From Pollutimonas sp963712655 (GTDB lineage Bacteria > Pseudomonadota > Gammaproteobacteria > Burkholderiales > Burkholderiaceae_B): a stretch of DNA of 64,000 nt. The translations under genes were made by a program, and so were the position numbers. The stretch covers positions 269,268 to 333,267 of the forward strand of contig CAVQIT010000001.1 in assembly GCA_963712655.1 (NCBI GenBank), read 5' to 3'. Positions 54,201-62,979 of this stretch are shown here, piece by piece (position 1 is the first letter of the stretch; each line of letters opens with the position of its first letter). Below the pieces are notes generated by a model. That model saw nothing but the letters and a program-made list of their open reading frames with translations. It searched no databases and was not told the origin of the DNA.

Positions 54201-55179
54201 CATTATCGAAACGATGGGCTATAGCGTCCCGTTCACGGCCGGCTTCCTGCCGACCATCAATGGCGCGGTGGACAAGCGCGTGACGCAGTTGGTGGCTCAG
54301 CAGCAACTCGATGCCAGCAAGGAAGTCGGCAAGTTGCGGGCGGAGCAGGCACAGACCGAAGCCAAGCAGGTGCAGGCGCAAATGGATGCCACCCTGGCCG
54401 ACGTGGCGCAGAAAATCGAGGGCTTGAAGGCACAGGCCGTGCAACTGTCAATCATTGCGCAGCCGACCGGGGTCAACGTAGCCGCGACCGCCAAACCTTT
54501 CGAAACCGTATTGACGATCCAGTGCGCGGCGGGCTCGCAGCAACTGAACAACTTCAATTTCCCGGTCGGCCTGTCATTTCCATGGGCTCTGGGGCAATGC
54601 GGCGAAGTCAGTCTGCAGATCAAGATAGGCACTCTGGTCCTGACCAAGAAGTATCCAGGATCGATGGGCATGATCAACTTCCTGCGCGATTTCCGCAGCG
54701 GTCTGCGGCAATTCCATGCCGACGAGTTTCCGTCGGCCAAGGCCGGCCTGGATGCGCTGTCGGTGCGTCAGATTGCGGTGCGCTATGCATTCGAGGGGCA
54801 GGATGTCGTACTGAGGATTGCCCAGCAGTTGGATGCCTACGATAAGCAGCAGAAAGAAAGCTTGCTGGAAAAGCAGAAGAGCGAGGAAACCTTGCTGCGC
54901 TTGTCGCAAGAGGATATTCAGCAAAAGCTGGCAGCGCAGTCGGCGCCCGCGGGCAGTGCGCGGTCGGCGGCGGATGTATCGTTGCCGGAGCAGATAGGCG
55001 TATGCTGGAACGAGAAGGCGGCGAGCGAAAAGGGCGGCAATGTGCAGGCGGTCGTCAATGGCCTGGCGCGGAATGCGGATACGGCCAAGAAGGCAGGCGC
55101 CAAGCCGGCGCCTGCCGCGGGATCCAAGGGGGCATCGGGATCGCGCTCAGTGTCGACGGCCAAGCCCTCCAGGCACTAG
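51292..55179 (+). CDS. tssM: T6SS membrane-complex protein TssM (IcmF)
   Basis: A 1295-residue IcmF-family protein. Membrane helices lie at about 6-25, 33-51 and 423-443. Between them is the cytosolic domain with Walker A GKSGTGKTTAL near 117 and DSAGRYVD. The long periplasmic part (445-1295) reaches TssJ. The C-terminus has a charged coiled coil (about 1185-1215) and a final Ala/Gly/Ser-rich low-complexity tail with NADTAKKAGAKPAPAAGSKG. Intact. Confidence 0.96.
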   Translation: MKLIGKILLWVFVVVLLALLCWVAALYMAWPLWVGVALFFACFGLYFLVKFLRRLFIVMRSRSRLAQQAGASRQSNRQGSPEALLTRKWKAAIATLRGSSLKRLGNPLYVLPWYMVIGKSGTGKTTALTRARLSSPIQKISQSARIEQTENYDWWYFDKAVVIDSAGRYVDAQDIDQDRREWELGLDLLARYRPKDGLDGLVLAIGAERLDGLDNDALIEEGSVIRARIEQLIQMFGKRFPIYVLVTKCDRLYGLEEWVRALPDQALEQAMGYLSEEIEGGRSEAQFLASAFESIGSRLRKLRIALVARSNAVAPELLLFPNELDVLRPKLELFLHACLADNPYLERPFLRGLFFSSGQQEGGAVSSLLGNVLPPVSPHPNAGAGLFLHDFFGRILPADRYSARPAMLVNRWRQVTQNFGLVAWLLISVAIGILITLSFVSNMETLNLVREQRPFDAALTGKLEPDVAVLARTSKSLEEIERRNHGWKTEWMVASTNLDDLEDRLKQKFVADYRKYVAPINAANYREDFTRTQAADPNHELPGLIRNLVRGINLAQARVGGAGHDALADMPQRQSILRYSPQFTQQLNRVQVSSLAWTPAGDPLLTDYVHTEQALLDQVAYADPNMAWLAGLTPDDSVNGAVTAADFWGGAPATDGRAATIVPAAFTRTGHEAIESFLAEMQKSVDDGSKFLRYRAAFEVWYRDQRILVWQKFVNDFADAERGLVGEADWRNMLVTITSTQSPYYRLIARLNDEFRDYAAQDLPSWLLLARDFGQLHAQVTRSGATNKAVKVVGAINSVGGKAVREVLDGAPVVGERTIRNNLSAVDLLGKYYAEVSTLATDVVRGQGQAYLRAVEFHQFGIDPAVKASSAHAAAAALTQLKQAMNHQSAADDAVWKLIGGPLHFTLSYTEQQASCELQKDWQAKVHWPLQTATDKSSMINQLYGDKGTVWAFIDGVAAPFLARDAKRFRIIETMGYSVPFTAGFLPTINGAVDKRVTQLVAQQQLDASKEVGKLRAEQAQTEAKQVQAQMDATLADVAQKIEGLKAQAVQLSIIAQPTGVNVAATAKPFETVLTIQCAAGSQQLNNFNFPVGLSFPWALGQCGEVSLQIKIGTLVLTKKYPGSMGMINFLRDFRSGLRQFHADEFPSAKAGLDALSVRQIAVRYAFEGQDVVLRIAQQLDAYDKQQKESLLEKQKSEETLLRLSQEDIQQKLAAQSAPAGSARSAADVSLPEQIGVCWNEKAASEKGGNVQAVVNGLARNADTAKKAGAKPAPAAGSKGASGSRSVSTAKPSRH

Positions 55180-55197
55180 CCCTTGCACGGCCCCGGG

Positions 55198-56724
55198 TCA
55201 GGTCACCAGCTTGACGGCGGCCGCGGCGTCTAGCGCGATGATGTGCGCCAGCAGCGTTTCGCTTTCGGTTTTCAGTTCGTCGTTGCGTGCCAGCACGCGG
55301 TAGGCCGCCTGCAGACCCTGCAGGGCCAACGCCGGGTTCCAGGACCTCAGGGAGTATTTCTCGATCTCGCTCAGGATGGCGCGGGCAAATCCATCCAGGC
55401 TGGCGCCCGGCCGTTCTTCCAGCAATAACTCGCAAAGATGAATCCGCAGTTGCAGTTTTTCCGCCGCCGATGCGCTGTGCTCGATGGCTGTCTGCAACCC
55501 CGCCGCCGCGCCAGCCAGATCATTGTCGGCCGCCTGGGCACGGGCCTTGCCGAACGCAGTGCGAACGGCATCAGGCTGGCCCGCCGCGCCTCCGGCCGGC
55601 CCTGCGCCGCCGCCCAGGGACTGCATCCATTGCTGCGTGTCGGCATCGGCGAATGGCATGCCGCCCGCGAAGGCCAGTTCTTCGATACCTGGCAGGCGTG
55701 TCGTGAGCCAGGCGGTTGCGCCGCACACTTCGCGCCGCGCCGCCTCGTATTCCGGTCCCAGGCGTTCCAGGGCCTGGGCCGCCACGCAGTTCAGGTCCAG
55801 CCAGAATGGGAAGTTCGGCAACTGGGCTTCCGCGAAGCGGATCAGGTCTTCATCGGCTTGATTTTTAAGCAGATTGCGCAGGGCGTCCTGGATAGGAGGA
55901 ATAGGCCCCGGCAGCAAGGTCTGGCCGCCGTGCACGGGCGGCAGTTGGTCTATGGCGGACCAGGCGGCAAGCCGATTGATGCGCAGCGCCTGCGGAGTCA
56001 ATTCGCCTTCGGCCATTGCCGCGGCGATATCGGCCAGCCGTTGCAGCGCTTGGGCGCTGGCCTGTTCGATATGCTCGGTGGAGTCCAGCGGTGCGGCCGC
56101 GGCCGTGGATGCCGCCGATGCGGGATTTTGGCTGGAGGACGGCGCAGGCGCTTCGGCGGCGACGGCGATTTCCTTGACCGGAATAGTATTGACCTGCGAA
56201 ATGGCGGGCCTCAGTGAAGGCGCGTCGCTGTCTTTGTCGGCAACCAGCGCATCGATGGCGAGCAGCCGCGCGCGCAGGTCGTCGACCAAGGCGGGTTCTT
56301 GAGGCTCCAGGCGCGACCAGTCGGTTTCTTCGCCATGCAGGCGAATCCGGTCCAGCAGCCATTGCAGAGCGTTGCGTCGGCCGCGCATGCGTTGCACGGG
56401 CGGATACAGCGTGTCCCAATAGGTAGAGAGCATATCGTCGACGACTTGCAGGCCGGCTTGCAGGCCGGACAGGCCCTGGGTTTGCAGCAAGCCGCCCGCC
56501 AGATAGCAGGCGACCAGGATATCCTTGCCTTTGCCGGTCAGCAGCAGGGAAGACAGGCTCATCACGTGTTCCCAGTCCAGCGTGCCGCTGGTGGCCGGGT
56601 TGGACATTTTTGCCATTTCGTTCTGCAACAGCTCGAAATCGTCGTCGTCGCGGACATCGGCGCCAGCCGGCTGCGTATCGGTGATGGCCTGCTTGCCCAG
56701 ATTGAGGATGGAAGATAGGTTCAC
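55198..56724 (-). CDS. tssA: T6SS assembly protein TssA (ImpA N-terminal)
   Basis: A 508-residue TssA protein with the ImpA-type N-terminal domain: DWEHVMSLSSLLLTGKGKDI, VACYLAGGLLQTQGLSG and YWDTLYPPVQRMRGRRNALQ. A variable Ala/Pro linker (about 175-220) leads to the C-terminal helical domain. TssA primes baseplate and sheath growth. It is convergent with tssM (18-bp gap) and the only core gene on the minus strand. AT-rich upstream sequence at 56725-56812 probably carries its promoter. Confidence 0.93.
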   Translation of the reverse strand: MNLSSILNLGKQAITDTQPAGADVRDDDDFELLQNEMAKMSNPATSGTLDWEHVMSLSSLLLTGKGKDILVACYLAGGLLQTQGLSGLQAGLQVVDDMLSTYWDTLYPPVQRMRGRRNALQWLLDRIRLHGEETDWSRLEPQEPALVDDLRARLLAIDALVADKDSDAPSLRPAISQVNTIPVKEIAVAAEAPAPSSSQNPASAASTAAAAPLDSTEHIEQASAQALQRLADIAAAMAEGELTPQALRINRLAAWSAIDQLPPVHGGQTLLPGPIPPIQDALRNLLKNQADEDLIRFAEAQLPNFPFWLDLNCVAAQALERLGPEYEAARREVCGATAWLTTRLPGIEELAFAGGMPFADADTQQWMQSLGGGAGPAGGAAGQPDAVRTAFGKARAQAADNDLAGAAAGLQTAIEHSASAAEKLQLRIHLCELLLEERPGASLDGFARAILSEIEKYSLRSWNPALALQGLQAAYRVLARNDELKTESETLLAHIIALDAAAAVKLVT

Positions 56725-56812
56725 TGGTCGTTTAATGTGGGTAGTATGGAATGGGGAAGGGCAGGCGGGTGGCCGCGCGCGCCCATGGCGTTTGTTGCAA
56801 GAGCGTTGCCTG

Positions 56813-57541
56813 TCAGGTCCATAGTGTTTCTATGTTCGTATCGAGAAAATAACCCACGCCGCGTTCGGTGCGCAGCAGCGCGGGACGCTTGGGATCGTTT
56901 TCCAGTTTACGGCGCAGTCGCAGTATCTGGACATCGATGGCGCGGTCGAAAATATCGTCGAATGCGCGCGTGCTTTCCAGCAGCTTTTCACGTGAAATGA
57001 TGCGTCCCGGCGCGCTGAGGAACACCACCAGCAGGTTGAATTCCGCGTTGGTCAGCGTTACCTGGCGCTCGTCGGCGGAGGTGAGCCTGCGGGTGTTCAG
57101 GTTCAGCGTCCAGCCCGCGAAATGATAAGCGCGCGGATGCTTGCCGCGGGTGATGGGTATTTGTACCGGTTGCGCGGTGCGGCGCATGACAGAGCGCATG
57201 CGCGCCAGGACTTCACGCATCGAGAACGGTTTGGTGATGTAGTCGTCCGCGCCGAGTTCCAGTCCCATTACCATATCCGCCTCTTCGTTGCGGCCGGTGA
57301 TGCAAATGATGGCTATTTGCAGCTCCTGGCGCCAGCGCTGGGCCAGTTCGATTCCGTCGCCGTCGGGCAGGCCCAGGTCGAGCAGCACCAATCCGTAGTT
57401 TTTCGAGGCGACGGCGGCATTGGCCTGGGCCGCTGTTGCCGCGCCGTCGGCCTTGTAGCCGTGGCCGGCGAGATATTCGATCAACAGCACCCGCATCGAA
57501 TTGTCGTCATCGACGACCAGTATTTCCGTTTTCGTATCTAT
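56813..57541 (-). CDS. OmpR-family response regulator
   Basis: A 242-residue regulator: receiver domain (ILVVDDDNSMRVLLIEYLAG; phospho-acceptor in VLLDLGLPDGDG near residue 54; KPF) and a C-terminal winged helix (LTNAEFNLLVVFLSAPG to RAIDVQILRLRRKLENDP). No ATG, GTG or TTG lies at the expected start. The only codon suitably placed after AGGGGAG is ATA at 57541-57539, which overlaps the kinase stop TAG. Either a rare AUA start is used or one base is wrong. It forms a two-component pair with the following kinase. Confidence 0.88.
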   Translation of the reverse strand: MDTKTEILVVDDDNSMRVLLIEYLAGHGYKADGAATAAQANAAVASKNYGLVLLDLGLPDGDGIELAQRWRQELQIAIICITGRNEEADMVMGLELGADDYITKPFSMREVLARMRSVMRRTAQPVQIPITRGKHPRAYHFAGWTLNLNTRRLTSADERQVTLTNAEFNLLVVFLSAPGRIISREKLLESTRAFDDIFDRAIDVQILRLRRKLENDPKRPALLRTERGVGYFLDTNIETLWT

Positions 57542-59595
57542 GGTGTTTCTCCCCTCGTGGCTGTCATGACAGCGAGCGCCAGCGCGGCTTGATCGAAAGG
57601 CTTGGGTAGCGCGTGGGCATCGATGGATTGGGCGATCACGCCCAATCGCGGATCGCCGGAACATAATATAACCGGCAATGAGGGTAACCGGGAGCGCATT
57701 TTTAACGCCAAGGCGTCGCCGGTCATTTGCGGCATATCGAAATCGGTCAGCAGCAGAAACAGTTCGTCCGGCGCCAGCGGCGCATCGGCCAGCGCTTCCC
57801 GAGGGTCGGCATAGCCCAGCGGTTCGAATCCAAGCTCGGCCAGCCAGTCTTCGCAACGTTCGCGCAGAGCCTGGTCATCGTCGACCACCATGATGCGCTG
57901 GCCACGGCCGATGAGGAGCGGTGGCGCCAACTGGGCCGGATTTGCCATCGGTGCCGGAAACGAGCCCGATGCGGCCGGGGCCGCCGGCGCGCCGGCGGGC
58001 ATGATGAAGCGAAAGCGCGTTCCCTGGGCGCCGGTCAGTATTTCTATGCCCCCATCATGTTCGATGGCGACCCCTGATACGATCGCCAGGCCCAGCCCTG
58101 TGCCTTTGCTGCCGGCACCGCGGACCGAAAAAAAGGGCTCGAACAAGCGCGGCAAATGTTCGGCGGGGATGCCTGCGCCGTCATCGGCAACGTCGAACCA
58201 GACGGCAGGCCCGTCCGGCGTATCGCCCACCTGGGGGTTGGCGTCGCGCAACGTGCCGCAGTCCAGGCTGACCCCGACCGCGGCGCGCGCCGCTTGGCTG
58301 GCATTGCGCACCAGGTTCAGCGCCGCGCGGGTAATTTGCCCCTGGTGGGCGAATACTGTCAGCGGTGTGTCCGGCAACCGCAGGGTGATGGTTACGCCTG
58401 GGGGGCACAGCGGCCGGGCCAGCGCTACCGCCTCGGCGAGAACGCCGCGCAGGTCGATGATGGCCCGCATCCGGTCGCCGCGCCGCGCCGCCAGCAGTAT
58501 CTGTTCGGTCAGGTCCTTGCCGCGCGATACGGCCGCCGCGACTTCGCGCAGCGGTTCCTGGACCGGCGAGCCCGGCGCCGCGCGTTCCTCGGCCATTTCA
58601 GCGTAGCCGCCCACCGCGCCAAGGATATTATTGAAGTCATGGGCAATGCCGCCGGCCAGCATGCCGAGCGATTCGAACCGCCGCGCCCGTTCAAGTTTGA
58701 CGGCCAACTGCTGCTTTTCGCGCACCGCGGTGGCGACAAAGAAGGACAGCAGCGCCAGCCCCGCCAAGTCCACTTGCAGCCGCCAACTGCTTTCGAATCC
58801 ATGATGGCTGTATGGCCCGAGGCCAAGCAAGGTCAGGCCCACCCCCAGGACAGCGGCCGTCCCGACGGTCAGCGACGCGCTTTTCATGCCCCCGTAGATC
58901 GCTGTCGACACCAGTATCAGCGCCAACATGACGCGCAGGACGACTTCGGAAGTATCCAGGGTTGTGGCGATGGAGTAGGCGGCAATCGTCGCCATGACGC
59001 CGGCAAGCGCACCGAGCCGCGAAGCATGGGCCGCTTCTTTGGTGTCATGCCGGGCGGCGCGGGACCATACCAGCAGCGCCGGCACCAGGACCAGCACGGC
59101 CAAGCCATTGCTGACCATGATCACGCGCCATTCCTGCCACCAGGCGGTGTTCATCGAGTGGGACGCGATGGTCGCGCCCAGCACCGCAATCAGCACGATG
59201 GCGCCCACGGGCACCAGCAAGAAGAAACGGATCAGCCGGGGCATGGAGTCGAGGTTGCCGTCCGGCGCCACATGGCGCTTGCCCAGCCAGGCGCATAGCG
59301 CGATTTGCGTCACATTCAGCAAGGCGAATGCGAAGTCGATTTCCAGCGGCAGCCAGTCCAGGTCTCCGACCACCAGCATCGAGAGCAAGACCGCGCACAG
59401 ATAGCCAGCCCAGCGGCGATAGGGCAGGAGCCACAGCAAGGCGATGACCGGAGCCGGTGCGGGCCAGGCAATGGCCGATAGTGTGATCCCATCATTCATG
59501 CGCGCCGCGGGGCTGGCGATCACGTAGTACATGATTGCCACCAGTACGGGGCCTGCCAGTGTGTCTATCACTCGGTGCTTCGGTATCGATTGCAT
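57538..59595 (-). CDS. MASE1 hybrid histidine kinase
   Basis: A 685-residue kinase. Residues 10-290 are an integral-membrane MASE1-type sensor with eight or more helices. The HisKA domain has the phospho-accepting H319 in GGIAHDFNN, the ATPase domain has NLVRNASQA, VADDGAGIP and GTGLGLAIV, and a C-terminal receiver has the acceptor aspartate in LLTDFDMPQMTG near 620. The attached receiver makes it a hybrid kinase, while the next gene encodes a free regulator. Signal unknown. Next to tssA but separated by it in the opposite order; a T6SS link is not shown. Confidence 0.9.
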   Translation of the reverse strand: MQSIPKHRVIDTLAGPVLVAIMYYVIASPAARMNDGITLSAIAWPAPAPVIALLWLLPYRRWAGYLCAVLLSMLVVGDLDWLPLEIDFAFALLNVTQIALCAWLGKRHVAPDGNLDSMPRLIRFFLLVPVGAIVLIAVLGATIASHSMNTAWWQEWRVIMVSNGLAVLVLVPALLVWSRAARHDTKEAAHASRLGALAGVMATIAAYSIATTLDTSEVVLRVMLALILVSTAIYGGMKSASLTVGTAAVLGVGLTLLGLGPYSHHGFESSWRLQVDLAGLALLSFFVATAVREKQQLAVKLERARRFESLGMLAGGIAHDFNNILGAVGGYAEMAEERAAPGSPVQEPLREVAAAVSRGKDLTEQILLAARRGDRMRAIIDLRGVLAEAVALARPLCPPGVTITLRLPDTPLTVFAHQGQITRAALNLVRNASQAARAAVGVSLDCGTLRDANPQVGDTPDGPAVWFDVADDGAGIPAEHLPRLFEPFFSVRGAGSKGTGLGLAIVSGVAIEHDGGIEILTGAQGTRFRFIMPAGAPAAPAASGSFPAPMANPAQLAPPLLIGRGQRIMVVDDDQALRERCEDWLAELGFEPLGYADPREALADAPLAPDELFLLLTDFDMPQMTGDALALKMRSRLPSLPVILCSGDPRLGVIAQSIDAHALPKPFDQAALALAVMTATRGETP

Positions 59596-59666
59596 GTAGT
59601 GTGATTCTCCCCGTTTGACGGCAGCCAGGTATCGTAGTCCCCGCGCTATTTGAATGACTTCGCAAA

Positions 59667-60515
59667 CTACCGGAAAACCACCGTCCGCTGGCCATTCAGC
59701 AAAATACGGTGTTCCACATGGGAACGCACCGCGCGGGACAGGACCAGAGACTCCACATCGCTGCCCACCTGCGCCAGATCATTGGCGCTCATCGCATGGT
59801 CGACCCGCTCGATATCCTGTTCGATGATCGGGCCTTCGTCCAGGTCCGCCGTTACATAATGCGCCGTTGCGCCGATAATCTTCACGCCGCGCGCATGAGC
59901 CTGGTGATAAGGGCGCGCGCCTTTGAAGCTGGGCAGAAAACTGTGATGGATATTGATGGCCTTGCCCGACAATGCCCGGCACAGCGTATTCGACAGAATC
60001 TGCATGTAGCGCGCCAATACGACCAGGTCTATGTTTTCGCGCTCGACCAGGTCGAGAATCTGTTGTTCCTGGCTTGCGCGGGTGTCAGGGGTAACCGGTA
60101 AATGATGGAAGGGCGTGTCATACGATCCGGCCAGCGCCCTGAAATCATCATGATTGGACACGATGCCGGCAATCTCCACCGGCAACTGTCCGCTATGCTT
60201 GCGAAACAGCAGGTCGTTCAGGCAATGTCCCTGGCGGCTGACCAGGATCAACAGGCGGGCCTTGCGCCGGGCATCGTAGAGTTGCGCCTGCATATCGAAC
60301 TTCGCGGCAACGGCAGCGAAAGAACGTTGCAGCTCTTGCACATTCCCGGGTTGGGGCAGCATGAAATGCACGCGCAGGAAAAAACGTTTTGTTTCCAGGT
60401 CGCCGAATTGCTGGGCGTCGATAATATTGCCGTGCAGGTCCAGCAGCCAGCCGGATACGCCATGCACAATGCCGATGCGATCAGGACAGGACAGGGTGAG
60501 AATGTAATCATTCAT
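59667..60515 (-). CDS. purU: formyltetrahydrofolate deformylase
   Basis: A 282-residue PurU that hydrolyses 10-formyl-THF to THF and formate, feeding purine synthesis and balancing one-carbon pools. The N-terminal ACT domain (LTLSCPDRIGIVHGVSGWLL) and the hydrolase domain with INIHHSFLPSFKGARPYHQA and DEGPIIEQDIERVDH are visible. ATG 60515 (MNDYILTLSCPD) is chosen; it lies two bases after the LhgO-like stop. Confidence 0.95.
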   Translation of the reverse strand: MNDYILTLSCPDRIGIVHGVSGWLLDLHGNIIDAQQFGDLETKRFFLRVHFMLPQPGNVQELQRSFAAVAAKFDMQAQLYDARRKARLLILVSRQGHCLNDLLFRKHSGQLPVEIAGIVSNHDDFRALAGSYDTPFHHLPVTPDTRASQEQQILDLVERENIDLVVLARYMQILSNTLCRALSGKAINIHHSFLPSFKGARPYHQAHARGVKIIGATAHYVTADLDEGPIIEQDIERVDHAMSANDLAQVGSDVESLVLSRAVRSHVEHRILLNGQRTVVFR

Positions 60516-60517
60516 CT

Positions 60518-61648
60518 TCAGGGTTGGGGCGCGTAAGCTGTTTGCACAAGGGCCGCGTGCGTGGCCTGGGCCAGCGCCAGACACGAGGTGAGCCCTGGAG
60601 ACTCTATGCCGAACAAATTGACCAGGCCCGGAATGCCGTGCGTGGAGGGCCCGGCAATCAGGAAGTCGGCCGACGGCGAATCCGCGCCCACAATCTTGGG
60701 CCGTATGCCGGTATAGCCGGGGTTCAGCGCGCCATCGGCAAGGCCAGGCCAGTAGCTGCGTACGGTCTCGTAGACCGTATCGGCGCGGCGCGCATCCAGC
60801 GAATAATCCTCATGGTCCACCCATTCGGCATCGGGGCCGAACTTGGCTTGTCCGCCCATGTCCAGTGTCAGATGCACGCCCAGGCTTGCATTGTTGGGCA
60901 TGGGGTAGATAAGCCGGCTGAAAGGCGAGCGCCCGGAAAGGGTGAAATAGGTGCCTTTGCAGAAATAGGCGTCGGGAATATGCTTTACAGGCTGGCCTAG
61001 CAACTGACGCGCGACAAATGGCGCGGACAAGCCTGTCGCGTTGATGACGCAATTGGCCGTCAGTTCCATGGGCTCCGCGCCGTCGAACCGCAGCAGGAAT
61101 CCGCCGGAGTCCAGTACGCGGCCCTGGCTGAACCGGGTACGGAAGACGCATTGGGCGCCCTGGTTTTCCGCATCGCCCTGCAGCGCAAGCATCAAGGCAT
61201 GGCTGTCGATAATGCCCGTGGACGGCGACACCAGCGCCGCGTCGCAGACCAGTTCGGGCTCGAGCTCGTGCGCCTGAGCGCCGCTGATTTGATAGAGGTC
61301 GTCAACGCCGTTCAATGCCGCCCGCTGGGCGATTTGTCCTAATTGAGCGCTTTGTTCGGGCGTGGCCGCCACAATCAGTTTGCCCAGGCGCCGATGGGGT
61401 ATGCCGCGCTCGGCGCAATAATCGTAGAGCAAACGTTTGCCTGCGACGCATAGCCGCGCCTTCAGGCTGTTGTGCGTGTAGTACATGCCTGCGTGTATCA
61501 CTTCGGAGTTGCGTGAACTGGTGACCGTGCCGATCGCCTCGGCGGCTTCCGCCACCAGCACATCGCGTCCGGCCAAAGCCAGTTCGCGCGCCACGGCCAG
61601 GCCGACGACGCCGGCTCCCAAGACGATGCAATCTATATCTACTGCCAT
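60518..61648 (-). CDS. lhgO: LhgO-like FAD-dependent oxidoreductase
   Basis: A 376-residue flavoprotein of the L-2-hydroxyglutarate oxidase family (YgaF/LhgO). The N-terminal dinucleotide fold VLGAGVVGLAVARELA, then TSSRNSEVIHAGMYY, and the later RPKIVGADSPSADFLIAG, HGIPGLVNLFGIESPGLT are family features. Actual substrate could be L-2-hydroxyglutarate or another hydroxy acid. Coupled to purU. Confidence 0.85.
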   Translation of the reverse strand: MAVDIDCIVLGAGVVGLAVARELALAGRDVLVAEAAEAIGTVTSSRNSEVIHAGMYYTHNSLKARLCVAGKRLLYDYCAERGIPHRRLGKLIVAATPEQSAQLGQIAQRAALNGVDDLYQISGAQAHELEPELVCDAALVSPSTGIIDSHALMLALQGDAENQGAQCVFRTRFSQGRVLDSGGFLLRFDGAEPMELTANCVINATGLSAPFVARQLLGQPVKHIPDAYFCKGTYFTLSGRSPFSRLIYPMPNNASLGVHLTLDMGGQAKFGPDAEWVDHEDYSLDARRADTVYETVRSYWPGLADGALNPGYTGIRPKIVGADSPSADFLIAGPSTHGIPGLVNLFGIESPGLTSCLALAQATHAALVQTAYAPQP

Positions 61649-61684
61649 GGTGTGTCCTGCATAAAGATAGGTTCGCGCCGGCGC

Positions 61685-62209
61685 CTAGATATTGGACAGC
61701 GGCTCGGTGGAAGGAGTCAGGTCGAAGTCGCCGGCATGATAAACCAGAGGCTGGTTGAAATGGCGGTGGCAGCGTTCGACTTGTCCGATAAAAATCAGGT
61801 GATCGCCTGCCTCGTGTTGCGTCAGATTGCGGCATTCGAACCAGGCGGCGCACTCGGGATCGTCCAGCATCAGCGTGCCGCCGGGAGCGCGCGCCAATGT
61901 CAGCCCCTTGAAGCGGGCGGCTTGCGCGCCGTAGGCGAATTGCTTGGCCAGATGCAGTTGCGTGGCAGCCAGGACATGAACGACGTAGCGTTCGGCGCGC
62001 ACAAAATGCTGCAGCGATGATGCCTTCCTGGACAAGGTCCAGAGCACCATGGGCGGCTCCAGGGATACGGAATTGAATGAGCTGATCGTCAGCCCCACAG
62101 GGCTTTTCTCGCCGTCGGTTTCCGCTGTAATGATGGTTACGCCCGTGGCGAATCGGCCCAGGGCCGAACGAAAGAAACCAGCATCGAAATTGGGGGGCGT
62201 CGCAATCAT
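61685..62209 (-). CDS. flavin reductase family (FMN-binding) protein
   Basis: A 174-residue HpaC-like flavin reductase or FMN-binding oxidoreductase: FRSALGRFATGVTIIT, GLTISSFNSVSLEPPMVLW, ECRNLTQHEAGDHLIFIG. Such proteins supply reduced flavin to a monooxygenase; no partner monooxygenase is nearby. It lies between pdxH and the LhgO-like gene, all leftward. Confidence 0.88.
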   Translation of the reverse strand: MIATPPNFDAGFFRSALGRFATGVTIITAETDGEKSPVGLTISSFNSVSLEPPMVLWTLSRKASSLQHFVRAERYVVHVLAATQLHLAKQFAYGAQAARFKGLTLARAPGGTLMLDDPECAAWFECRNLTQHEAGDHLIFIGQVERCHRHFNQPLVYHAGDFDLTPSTEPLSNI

Positions 62210-62233
62210 GGCAGCCTTGTTTTATGCCGGAGC

Positions 62234-62866
62234 TTATGGCGCCAGGCGCGTTCGCGACCATGTCTGGCCGGCACTGCGCTGGAATACCAGGCGATCGTGC
62301 AGCCGCGAGGGCCGGCCTTGCCAGAATTCCACATAGTCGGGCTGCAGTCTGTAGCCGCCCCAATGTTCGGGGCGCGCGGGCTCGGAGCCCAGCGTTGCGG
62401 CCAAGGCAAGCGTGCGCGCTTCCAGTTCGGCGCGGCTGATGGGCTGGCTTTGGGGCGAAACCCAGGCGCCTATGCGCGAATCGAGTGGCCGGCTGTGAAA
62501 ATAGTCATCGGATTCCGCCGTGGAAACCTTGGTCAGGCTGCCTTCAAGCCGCACTTGGCGCTCGAGCGCGGGCCAAAAGAACAGCAGGCTGGCAAATGGG
62601 TTGGCCGCCAGTTCGTGGCCCTTGCGCGAATGGTAGTTGGTAAAGAACACGAAGCCCCGTTCGTCGAAACCCTTCAGCAGCACGATGCGCGCCGAAGGGC
62701 GGCCCGCCGGCGTGGCCGTCGCCAGTGTCATGGCGGTGGGTTCGGGCACCTGGGCCTGCAGCGCTTCATTGAGCCACAGGGTGAACTGTTCCAGCGGAGT
62801 CGCGGCCAGCGTTGCTTCGAGCAGTTCGAATTTTTCGTATTTCTGGCGGATATCGGCGACAGACAT
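62234..62866 (-). CDS. pdxH: pyridoxamine 5'-phosphate oxidase
   Basis: A 210-residue FMN enzyme that makes pyridoxal 5'-phosphate from pyridoxine or pyridoxamine phosphate. EPTAMTLATATPAGRPSARI, FTNYHSRKGHELAANPFASL and the C-terminal LQPDYVEFWQGRPSRLHDR are diagnostic, and the length is normal. 24 nt before the flavin reductase gene. Confidence 0.95.
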   Translation of the reverse strand: MSVADIRQKYEKFELLEATLAATPLEQFTLWLNEALQAQVPEPTAMTLATATPAGRPSARIVLLKGFDERGFVFFTNYHSRKGHELAANPFASLLFFWPALERQVRLEGSLTKVSTAESDDYFHSRPLDSRIGAWVSPQSQPISRAELEARTLALAATLGSEPARPEHWGGYRLQPDYVEFWQGRPSRLHDRLVFQRSAGQTWSRTRLAP

Positions 62867-62956
62867 GATGGCGGGAAAAATGGATGACGGATTACTAGTT
62901 TACCGGAGTATGCGGCTTGAATCCGCAGGCAGGCTGTTTGGGCGGCGTGGCGCCTA

Positions 62957-62977
62957 GCCGCGCGAGACCCGCGCGGC
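62957..62977 (-). terminator. hairpin after chaC
   Basis: GCCGCGCG (62957-62964), a 5-base loop and CGCGCGGC (62970-62977) form an 8-bp stem a few bases past the chaC stop. No U tract follows, so intrinsic termination is uncertain. Confidence 0.35.
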
Positions 62978-62979
62978 CC

